NCBI GenBank assembly: GCA_002839825.1
Contig: PGYU01000001.1
Coordinates: 1-64,000, forward strand
Reading direction: 5' to 3'
Length of the DNA stretch: 64,000 nucleotides
Source of the DNA: Ignavibacteriae bacterium HGW-Ignavibacteriae-1
GTDB lineage: Bacteria; Bacteroidota; Ignavibacteria; Kapaibacteriales; UBA2268
In this document: positions 1 through 6,804 of the stretch, piece by piece
How the letters are laid out: every line of letters begins with the position of its first letter
How positions within the stretch are numbered: the first letter of the stretch is position 1
The notes under the pieces: model-generated
What the model was told of the DNA's origin: nothing
The model's input: only the letters and a program-made list of their open reading frames with translations
Database searches by the model: none
Made by a program: the position numbers and the translations under genes

Positions 1-1
1 T

Positions 2-145
2 GATTTGAGAAACGGAAATTTACCAAGTAAAGAAATGATACTTGCGATGATTAGAAAAGATGAATTGAGAGAGATGACAAATGGTAAAATACTTAGTCAT
101 TCATCCGATGACTCCAAGTTCCCAAATATTGAGCATTTTAAATAA
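2..145 (+). CDS. C-terminal fragment of an unknown protein (gene cut by window start)
   Basis: An open frame runs from base 2 to a TAA at 143-145 and encodes 47 residues ending in PNIEHFK. It is hydrophilic and charged, with no motif I recognise. The start lies outside the window, so family and length cannot be judged. The last codons overlap the left arm of an inverted repeat described separately. Being an open frame without a visible start, it could also be chance coding in an intergenic region; the charged composition and convergent terminator downstream make a real gene end somewhat more likely. Confidence 0.4.
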   Translation, partial: DLRNGNLPSKEMILAMIRKDELREMTNGKILSHSSDDSKFPNIEHFK

Positions 146-181
146 TTAATTCATCTGTTGAATCCAAGTCATCGGATGAAT
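99..181. repeat. 15-bp perfect inverted repeat, with an overlapping imperfect direct repeat
   Basis: ATTCATCCGATGACT at 99-113 is exactly complementary to AGTCATCGGATGAAT at 167-181, with 53 bases between. In addition 101-120 and 151-170 are direct repeats differing at four of 20 positions (shared TCATC, G, TGA and TCCAAGT). The left arm is inside the end of the partial gene and the right arm is beyond its stop. It could form a weak long-loop hairpin or be an operator or a decayed duplication. No T-tract follows, so it is not a standard terminator. Confidence 0.6.
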
Positions 182-206
182 ATCGAGTCAGTCTCAATAA
201 AATGAA

Positions 207-246
207 ATAAAAAAAAAACGCTCCCAATCTTTTCTCGGAAGCGTTT
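207..246 (-). terminator. Rho-independent terminator of rpoZ
   Basis: The stem AAACGCTCCC (216-225) pairs with GGAAGCGTTT (237-246) with one mismatch. On the minus strand it is followed by a run of Ts (complement of the A-tract 208-218). It sits about 25 bases after the rpoZ stop. T-rich sequence on the other side may let it also stop plus-strand transcripts. Confidence 0.8.
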
Positions 247-270
247 AAAGAATTTCATTTTCTTTTTTTT

Positions 271-585
271 TTATCTGTTGTGTTTTAGTTCTTCAGGTTC
301 GGGAATTTCGTAAGTGATTTTCCTCTCGAAAATTTCTTTCATTGCGATGAAAGTAGGCTTGGGGAATTTATCAAATTCGCGACTGATATGAAGTTGGTCA
401 AAGTTGATTCCTTCAGATTCGTCTTGAGTCGGAACAATATCTGCCATTCTTTCGTTTAGTTCGAACTTGATAAAGTCATTAATTTGGCGTGCACGCATAC
501 CCATTGCTACTATTGACTGATAAATCGAACCCTTTTCGGACTCTTGCATTCTGACAAGTACCGGGTTTACTACATATTTTTCCAT
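271..585 (-). CDS. rpoZ: DNA-directed RNA polymerase omega subunit
   Basis: The 104-residue product matches the small omega subunit, which helps fold and assemble the beta-prime subunit of RNA polymerase. The diagnostic segment IYQSIVAMGMRARQI is at residues 21-35, and a second conserved stretch with EIFERKITYE is near residues 84-93. The C-terminus is acidic and short, as in FCB-group omegas. The frame is open to 633, but the ATG at 585 has GGAGAAG seven bases upstream and gives the N-terminus expected for the family, so I start there. It is transcribed alone, divergently from the MerR gene, and ends at a good terminator. Identification rests on the RARQI core and length. Confidence 0.82.
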   Translation of the reverse strand: MEKYVVNPVLVRMQESEKGSIYQSIVAMGMRARQINDFIKFELNERMADIVPTQDESEGINFDQLHISREFDKFPKPTFIAMKEIFERKITYEIPEPEELKHNR

Positions 586-717
586 TTTCAACTTCTCCAA
601 AAATTTGAAATTTTGATAACTACAAATATACAAATAAAAAAGTTAACAGAAAATTTTATTAATATTAAGAATTTATTTCTTATCTTAGAACTTAGAAAAT
701 TTAACAATTGTTATATT

Positions 718-1110
718 ATGCAAAAATTATATTATTCGATTAGTGAAGTAAGCAAAATTGTTGACGAAGAGCAACATATTTTACGCTATTGGGAAAAGGA
801 ATTCGATGCCATCAATCCCAAAAAAAATCGCGCCGGTAATCGTGTTTATTCCGAACGCGATATCACTATTATCAAAGCGGTGAAAAAACTTCTTCGAGAA
901 GACAAGCTTTCCTTGCGTGGCGCCAAAGAACAGCTTAGTAAGTTCAATTTTGCATTGCCTGCCGAAGAACTCGTTTTCGGGTTCGAACCGGTCGAAGAAT
1001 CTGTCGGCGAATTTACTCATAAATCCAACTCTGACAATAAATTCCTTGTTAATAAGTTGAAAGAGTTGAAATCTTTACTTTTAGAAATTAAAGATTCTAT
1101 TAGTACTTAA
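718..1110 (+). CDS. MerR-family transcriptional regulator
   Basis: A 130-residue cytoplasmic DNA-binding protein. The N-terminal 70 residues have the MerR winged-helix pattern: YYSISEVSKIVD (helix-turn-helix), then LRYWEKEF, NRVYSERD and a helix ending LLREDKLSLRGAKEQL. The variant with WEKEF and no cysteine-rich C-terminal loop is typical of MerR proteins of unknown ligand in Chlorobi/Bacteroidetes rather than metal sensors. The C-terminal 55 residues are short and probably form a dimerisation coiled coil. The open frame reaches back to 544, but the ATG at 718 starts the MerR domain correctly. It faces away from rpoZ, sharing a 130-base intergenic region. Target genes are unknown. Confidence 0.85.
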   Translation: MQKLYYSISEVSKIVDEEQHILRYWEKEFDAINPKKNRAGNRVYSERDITIIKAVKKLLREDKLSLRGAKEQLSKFNFALPAEELVFGFEPVEESVGEFTHKSNSDNKFLVNKLKELKSLLLEIKDSIST

Positions 1111-1151
1111 ATTCGCTTAGAAAATTTTTAATAATATAGGGAGTGTAATTG

Positions 1152-2129
1152 ATGAAGTTTTTCATTGGAATATTGAGTTCCATTGTGCTTATTGCGTTTG
1201 TAGCTATTCCGACATACGGAATCGAGTATGTCGAAAAAGTTGTTGGCAATCATGATGACGAAGTCTTGGGCGTTTTTGTAAATGCTAAGGACTCGAAGGT
1301 TGCCACGTGTAGTTTGGACGAAACTATCAAAATTTGGAGTTTGCCCAAAGGTGAATTGATTTGCACTTTGAAGGGGCATCTCGGTCAAGTGAATAATCTT
1401 TCCTTTTCGGGAAATGATAAATGGCTCGCAAGTGGGTCGAGCGACCACACAGTAAGATTGTGGGATATCGATAATTGCGCCCCTATGTCAATACTAAAAG
1501 GACACACTGACCAAGTGATTGGCGTTTATTTCAGCCAGGACGAAAGCTCTACATATATTGCTTCGACTTCATTCGACAATACTGTCAAACTTTGGGACCG
1601 CACGCTTGGTTCGGAAATCAAAACTCTTCGCGGACATACAAAAACTACGAATAATGTAGCATATTCATACGATGGCTCTCAAATCGCTTCTTGCAGCGAC
1701 GACAAGACTATTCGGCTTTGGTCAACTGACTTGACTACTCGCGAGCCGATTCAAATTCTTTACGGTCACGAAGCACCTGTACTGACTGTATTATACAGTT
1801 TCGATTCCAAATTGTTGGCATCATCGGACGAAGATGGATATATCAAAATTTGGTCAATGCCAAGTGGACAACTTCTTCGTACTATCAAGGCTCATGATGA
1901 GTTGATTCAGGATTTGACTTTTGCGGCGGACAACAAAACGATTGTCAGCGCAAGTCTTGATATGCATATGAAAATGTGGGATGTGACAACCGGCGAAAAT
2001 CTTTACTCCAAAAAGCTCGATACTGAGATTTGGTCTGTTGATATTGTTTCCGACGGCTCGATTATCATATTGGGTTGTGCTGATTCGTCAGTTCGATTTC
2101 TCACCAAAAAAGGAGGGAAAAAGAAATGA
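1152..2129 (+). CDS. Secreted WD40-repeat beta-propeller protein
   Basis: A 325-residue protein with an N-terminal signal peptide (MKFFIGILSSIVLIAFVAIPTYG). It has about seven WD40 repeats, seen from recurring strand ends such as IKIWSLPKG, VRLWDIDN, VKLWDRTLG, IRLWSTDL, IKIWSMPSG and MKMWDVTTG. The repeats fill the mature chain, so it should be a single seven-bladed propeller acting as a protein-binding scaffold in the periplasm or at the surface. The ATG at 1152 follows a TTG and is preceded by GGGAG. Its stop overlaps the start of the next gene (ATGA), so the two products are probably co-translated and may interact. Partner and substrate are not evident. Confidence 0.88.
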   Translation: MKFFIGILSSIVLIAFVAIPTYGIEYVEKVVGNHDDEVLGVFVNAKDSKVATCSLDETIKIWSLPKGELICTLKGHLGQVNNLSFSGNDKWLASGSSDHTVRLWDIDNCAPMSILKGHTDQVIGVYFSQDESSTYIASTSFDNTVKLWDRTLGSEIKTLRGHTKTTNNVAYSYDGSQIASCSDDKTIRLWSTDLTTREPIQILYGHEAPVLTVLYSFDSKLLASSDEDGYIKIWSMPSGQLLRTIKAHDELIQDLTFAADNKTIVSASLDMHMKMWDVTTGENLYSKKLDTEIWSVDIVSDGSIIILGCADSSVRFLTKKGGKKK

Positions 2130-2833
2130 TGAAAATTCTAACTTTAGCAATCACATTACTTATTATAAATTTTGTCGCTTTGCAATCTCAAATGCGAACT
2201 GTTGTAGCAGTCACAGGGAATGCGATTGAAGCAATTTCCAAAGAACCTGTTGCTATAAAAATTGCAGTTTTGGATAACACAGGCAAGAAGATAAATCAAG
2301 TCAAAAGCAATGCTTCCGAAGGTGGATATTACTACGTAACAGGTCTATTTCCGGGCAATACTTACACATTTAAAATTATCGAAGAAGGGTATTTTTCTAC
2401 GGAAATTACTGTTTCGATTCCAAATACTGACAAATACATCGAAATTTCTCGCGACTTTTTAGTTAATCCGCTTAAAAAAGGTGGTGTGATTCCGGTTGCT
2501 GTTTCGCCATTTGAAATCAACAAATCGAAACTCAGATTTGGTTCTTCGGTAGTATTAGATGACATTGTCAACACTTTGAAAAGCAACAAAAATGTGAAAT
2601 TCACGATAAAAACATATCCTGATAATAATATTGATACTCTTAAAAATGAAAATTTAACAGGCTTGCGTGCGGAATCCTTAATGGATTATTTTGTCACAAA
2701 TGGCATCAATCCTGAACGAATTACTGTTGAAGGTGCGACATTTACAGACCCGAACAAACCGCCACCAACCGAAAAAAGAGCTAAGGGCAAAAGGTACATT
2801 GGTAGTGCGTATATTATAATCAACGACTTTTAG
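2126..2833 (+). CDS. Exported protein with carboxypeptidase-regulatory-like and OmpA-like domains
   Basis: A 235-residue protein with a signal peptide (residues 1-22). Residues about 25-112 resemble a carboxypeptidase-regulatory/CNA-B-like fold (VTGNAIEAISKEPVAIKIAV then YYYVTGLFPGNTYTFKI). Residues about 120-235 resemble an OmpA C-terminal domain, including NLTGLRAESLMDYFV followed by NGINPERI, the helix that carries the peptidoglycan-contacting arginine. It should anchor envelope material to peptidoglycan. It overlaps the upstream WD40 gene by four bases, implying one functional unit. Two adjacent ATGs begin the gene; either is possible. A related protein lies at 10209-10994. Confidence 0.75.
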   Translation: MMKILTLAITLLIINFVALQSQMRTVVAVTGNAIEAISKEPVAIKIAVLDNTGKKINQVKSNASEGGYYYVTGLFPGNTYTFKIIEEGYFSTEITVSIPNTDKYIEISRDFLVNPLKKGGVIPVAVSPFEINKSKLRFGSSVVLDDIVNTLKSNKNVKFTIKTYPDNNIDTLKNENLTGLRAESLMDYFVTNGINPERITVEGATFTDPNKPPPTEKRAKGKRYIGSAYIIINDF

Positions 2834-2850
2834 CAATTAAAAAAATATTT

Positions 2851-3681
2851 GTGAACTCTAATATTATCGAAATATCGGGATTAGACAAGTATTACGATGG
2901 CAATAGAATCCTCAAATCGCTGAACTTTTCTGTGAGCAGAGGGGAAATTGTTTCCATTATCGGGCGTTCGGGTTGTGGGAAAACCACGCTTTTGAAATGT
3001 GTTAATTTGCTCGAAATCCCCGAAAATGGTTTCTATAATATCAACAACACAATTTTTGACTTTACTAATCTAAATTTAGCTGCCCTGAAAACTCGAAGAA
3101 TCTTTTCGGGGCAGAGTACTTTTCTCGACAAAGCCGATTATCTCGGTTATGAATTGAAAACGAGCATTATGCAAATCAGACGCAAAATCGCTCTGATTTT
3201 TCAATCTCTCAATCTTTTTTCCAATCTGAACGTTCTGGAAAACGTTAGTTTGGCTCCGCGTATCATAAATGGGTTGACCAAAGAGGAAGCCACAGAATTA
3301 GCAATTTCGCTTCTCAATAAACTGAATCTTCGTGATTTCGAAAAGCGAATGCCTAACAGCCTTTCCGGGGGTGAAGCTCAAAGAGTGGCGATAGCTCGCT
3401 CTCTTGCTATGAATCCTGACGTGATACTGTTTGATGAACCTACTTCGGCTTTAGACCCCGAGTTGATTTCTGATTTTGTGGAATTGATGAAGGATTTGCA
3501 AAGCGAAGGTATAACTCAAATTATCGTAACGCACCAAATGCTGCTCGCACGAGTCGTTGCCGACAGAGTAATGTATATGGAGGATGGAGAGCTAATCGAA
3601 TGTGGCACTCCGGAGCAAATTTTCGATAATCCCAAAGACCCCAAAACTTCATCTTATATATCTAAGGTGTTGTTGCGATGA
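2851..3681 (+). CDS. Polar amino-acid ABC transporter, ATP-binding protein
   Basis: A 276-residue cytoplasmic ATPase of the GlnQ/HisP class that powers uptake of a polar amino acid. Seen directly are Walker A GRSGCGKTT (about residue 37), a Q-loop in ALIFQSLNLF, the signature LSGGEAQR, Walker B VILFDEPTSALD and the switch histidine in IIVTHQ. It is about 30 residues longer than usual because of an insertion (about residues 80-107) just before the Q-loop segment. The start is GTG at 2851 with only a weak ribosome site. The next gene overlaps it by four bases and supplies the rest of the transporter. The exact substrate cannot be read from sequence. Confidence 0.9.
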   Translation: MNSNIIEISGLDKYYDGNRILKSLNFSVSRGEIVSIIGRSGCGKTTLLKCVNLLEIPENGFYNINNTIFDFTNLNLAALKTRRIFSGQSTFLDKADYLGYELKTSIMQIRRKIALIFQSLNLFSNLNVLENVSLAPRIINGLTKEEATELAISLLNKLNLRDFEKRMPNSLSGGEAQRVAIARSLAMNPDVILFDEPTSALDPELISDFVELMKDLQSEGITQIIVTHQMLLARVVADRVMYMEDGELIECGTPEQIFDNPKDPKTSSYISKVLLR

Positions 3682-5174
3682 CCAAATTATTTACTTTTTT
3701 CACCTTATTTTTCATAGTTTATTCAGCAAATTCGCATGATGTGCTGAAATGGGCTGCCGATGCCGAAGGTAACGCTCCTTATATTTTCCAAGACCCCAAT
3801 GTTCCCGAAAAATTAATCGGATTTGAAGTTGATATTGCGTCTGCATTAGCTTATGAACTCGGACTCAAAGAACGTTTTGTCCAAAATCAATGGGATGGAC
3901 TAATTCCCGGATTGTATCGCGGCGATTATGACATCGCTATGAATGGGCTTGAAATTACCGATGAAAGAAAAAAAGCTGTCAATTTCTCCAAGCCATATTA
4001 TATTACTCATTTGTCAATCGTTGTCCGCTTTGAATCAGACTCACTCCGCGATGAATATGACTTAAAAGGTATGAATGTCGGTGCATTGAAAAATTCGCAA
4101 GCCGAAAATGTGCTTATCGGACTGGACGGTGTCAATGTCCGAACATACGAGGGAGAAGTGAACGCTTTCGAGGATTTGCAGAATGGTAGAATTGATGCAG
4201 TTTTGGTTGATTTCCCGATAGCACTATATTATACAAGTATCAACAAGGCGCTGAAAATAGTTGGCGCGGAAGTCAGCGAAGTAAGCTACGGAATTGCTCT
4301 CAGACTTGAGGATAAGCAGCTACTTCAGACAATTAATGCAGGTCTCGATTCATTGATTACAACAGGCGAATTAAGGAAAATCCTCGAATCATGGAATCTT
4401 TGGGCTCATGAGATGGCTGAATATACAAACGATTATTCCGAATATGATTTGCCTGCAATTCGCTATGATTATTTCGTGGCTGCAATGTCACGAGATTCAT
4501 CATTAGAGACAATTTTCGTCCGCTATTTATCGTTTATGCCAATGGTTGCTCGGGCAGCTTTGATGACGGTCAATATTTCAGTTTTATCAATGATAATCGC
4601 AATTGTTCTGGGTTTATTCATAGCTATCACGAAAGTTTATGGTCCGAAACCCTTATCAATTTTGGCTTCCGTATTCATCGAAGTTATTCGCGGTACACCA
4701 TTGTTGATTCAGTTGTTTTTCATTTTTTACGCTTTGCCGACAATCGGAATCAAATTGTCACCATTTTTGGCGGCAATTATTGGCTTGGGTTTGAATTATG
4801 CAGCGTACGAAGCCGAAAACTATAGAGCGGGGCTATTTTCAGTCCATAAGGGACAAATTGAAGCTGCTTTATCCTTAGGAATGTCCCGCAGAAATGCACT
4901 TCGATATATTGTTTTGCCACAAGCTTTCCGAATTGTATTGCCACCTGTAACAAATGATTTTATATCTTTACTCAAGGATTCATCGCTCGTTTCGGTCATC
5001 ACGCTCGTAGAATTGACAAAATTATATAATCAGTTGTCGTCGACATATTTTGATTATATCGGCACAGGGATTATGATTGCCGCTGTCTATTTGCTTCTCG
5101 GGTTGCCCTTTGTCAAGCTGTCGCGAAGTATAGAGCATCGCATGACTAATGATGTTGACAAAAAAAAGTATTAG
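3678..5174 (+). CDS. Fused amino-acid-binding protein and ABC permease
   Basis: A 498-residue protein joining two normally separate subunits. After a signal peptide (about 1-19), residues 20-245 form a family-3 solute-binding domain (APYIFQDPN, GFEVDIASALAYELG, WDGLIPGLYRGDYDIAMNG, ITDERKKAVNFSKPYY). Residues about 285-485 are a HisM/GlnP-type permease with several membrane helices and the EAA-like loop around LSLGMSRRNALRYIVLPQA. The binding domain is therefore tethered to the outer face of the membrane. It overlaps the ATPase gene by four bases, so two genes give a complete importer. Such fusions are known for some amino-acid transporters. Likely ligands are Gln, Glu, Arg or His; the specificity is unknown. 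Confidence 0.9.
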   Translation: MTKLFTFFTLFFIVYSANSHDVLKWAADAEGNAPYIFQDPNVPEKLIGFEVDIASALAYELGLKERFVQNQWDGLIPGLYRGDYDIAMNGLEITDERKKAVNFSKPYYITHLSIVVRFESDSLRDEYDLKGMNVGALKNSQAENVLIGLDGVNVRTYEGEVNAFEDLQNGRIDAVLVDFPIALYYTSINKALKIVGAEVSEVSYGIALRLEDKQLLQTINAGLDSLITTGELRKILESWNLWAHEMAEYTNDYSEYDLPAIRYDYFVAAMSRDSSLETIFVRYLSFMPMVARAALMTVNISVLSMIIAIVLGLFIAITKVYGPKPLSILASVFIEVIRGTPLLIQLFFIFYALPTIGIKLSPFLAAIIGLGLNYAAYEAENYRAGLFSVHKGQIEAALSLGMSRRNALRYIVLPQAFRIVLPPVTNDFISLLKDSSLVSVITLVELTKLYNQLSSTYFDYIGTGIMIAAVYLLLGLPFVKLSRSIEHRMTNDVDKKKY

Positions 5175-5246
5175 CCGTAAACTTAAGTTTTTTTAGTTCG
5201 TCATAGCTGTAATTATGTTTGTTATATTAAAATTTGAGTTTTATCT

Positions 5247-6650
5247 ATGAAAAAAGCATTAATAATTTTTGTGGCTCTGATGATGTTTGGTTTTGTTGAC
5301 ATGGACGCACAAAATAATGAGCGTCTAAAAAAGTTTGAACGTTCAAAACAAGAAAGAAACACCAATCGTCCGGATAGACAAAAAATTACAGATAGATTAA
5401 AAAGTCGGTCTGCAGGTATGACTATGGAAGAGGCTTTAACTCAAGCTACAACGCTCAAAACCTTAACTTTGAGAGGCGATGAATTGACAAGTCTATCTTC
5501 AAAGATTGGCGAATTTGTTGTTCTTGAGAGGCTTAATTTAACAGATAATTTGCTCACAGCTTTACCGGCGGAAATTGCAAAATTGACAAACCTTAAAGAA
5601 ATAAATTTAAGTAAGAATAAATTCACAAAGATTCCTGAAGTGCTCGCTAAATTGCCAAGTTTAACCTCAATTGAAATGAGCGACAATCAGCTTACTACAA
5701 TCGGACAGGATTTATTAGCAATTAAAACTCTTAGCAAACTCAACTTAGACAATAATCAAATTTCAAGAATTGATGTTGACTTTTCAAAAATGGAAAATCT
5801 GACAGAATTGTCATTGAAAGCTAATAAATTGACCGAACTTCCGGCTGAAATGCTCAACGCTCCAATGTTGAAGGAATTGAATCTTGCTGAAAATCAGCTA
5901 AATTCACTTCCGAAATCAATCGGGAATTTTCCAAAATTAGCATCATTAAATATTAGCAAAAACAATCTCAGAGGGCTTCCTGAAGAAATTACTTCAATCC
6001 AGCGCCTGAGAACGATTGAATTGCACGGCAATCCACTCGATACATTACCAACATCTTTCGGCTCATTATCATCAATCATGAAGCTTGACCTTAGCGGCAC
6101 TAATATCAAAACTTTCCCAAAATCATTTGAGCAACTCCAACAACTCAGAACTTTGATTATGAACGATATGGGCTTGACAAAACTGCCCGATGATGTGGCT
6201 GCAATTTCACAATTACAAGAATTGTCGCTGAACAACAATAAATTGAAAGAATTACCCGCAAAAATGGAAACTATGACTCGCTTACGTTCTGTATCTCTGA
6301 CTAATAACGAATTTACGGAAATCCCGGCGGCTTTAGCAAAAGTTACTACACTTCAAAATCTCGATATGTCGAATAATAAAATCGTGACTTTGGGCTCGGC
6401 TGTGAAGGGAATGACAAATTTGCAAAGTTTTAATTTGAATGCCAACCAAATCAGTACGATTTCCGACGATATTTCCAACCTTGTTAAAGTCAAATCAATT
6501 TCATTGATAGACAACAAGATTACGACTTTGCCTGCATCAATGTCAAGAATGACTGAACTGAAAATGATAAATTTGAAGGGCAATCCGATTTCTGACACTG
6601 AGAAAGAAAAAATCAAAAAAGATATTCCGAAGGCACGATTAATTTTCTAA
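5247..6650 (+). CDS. Exported leucine-rich-repeat protein
   Basis: A 467-residue protein with a signal peptide (residues 1-21, ending MDAQ) and then a charged, Arg/Lys-rich linker to about residue 55. The remainder is about 16 leucine-rich repeats of 22-24 residues with the pattern LxxLxLxxNxLxxLPxxI (for example LNLTDNLLTALPAEIAKL and LSLKANKLTELPAEMLNA). This is the bacterial/plant-like LPxx class. No membrane anchor, T9SS tail or catalytic domain is visible, so it is probably a periplasmic or secreted binding protein. It is a single gene closed by a strong terminator. The ligand is unknown. Confidence 0.88.
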   Translation: MKKALIIFVALMMFGFVDMDAQNNERLKKFERSKQERNTNRPDRQKITDRLKSRSAGMTMEEALTQATTLKTLTLRGDELTSLSSKIGEFVVLERLNLTDNLLTALPAEIAKLTNLKEINLSKNKFTKIPEVLAKLPSLTSIEMSDNQLTTIGQDLLAIKTLSKLNLDNNQISRIDVDFSKMENLTELSLKANKLTELPAEMLNAPMLKELNLAENQLNSLPKSIGNFPKLASLNISKNNLRGLPEEITSIQRLRTIELHGNPLDTLPTSFGSLSSIMKLDLSGTNIKTFPKSFEQLQQLRTLIMNDMGLTKLPDDVAAISQLQELSLNNNKLKELPAKMETMTRLRSVSLTNNEFTEIPAALAKVTTLQNLDMSNNKIVTLGSAVKGMTNLQSFNLNANQISTISDDISNLVKVKSISLIDNKITTLPASMSRMTELKMINLKGNPISDTEKEKIKKDIPKARLIF

Positions 6651-6677
6651 TTCTTCAAATGCGATAAATTAATAATT

Positions 6678-6710
6678 AGTCTGTCGGAATTTCGACAGAC
6701 TTTTTTTTTA
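6678..6710 (+). terminator. Rho-independent terminator after the LRR gene
   Basis: AGTCTGTCG (6678-6686) pairs perfectly with CGACAGACT (6693-6701), with a six-base loop, followed by a run of Ts. It isolates the LRR gene from ppk1. Confidence 0.92.
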
Positions 6711-6804
6711 GTCTTTTTTCGAGCAGTCAAATGAAAATTAATTCTTGTTTGTCTATAATAGTTTATATTTTAGCATATAATTCCATTTTTTTAGGGGATA
6801 ATTA

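Noticed and set aside
5175-5200. Short palindrome AAACTTAAGTTT followed by Ts after the ABC permease gene
   Set aside because: A six-base stem with no loop cannot form a stable terminator; any termination there remains unproven.
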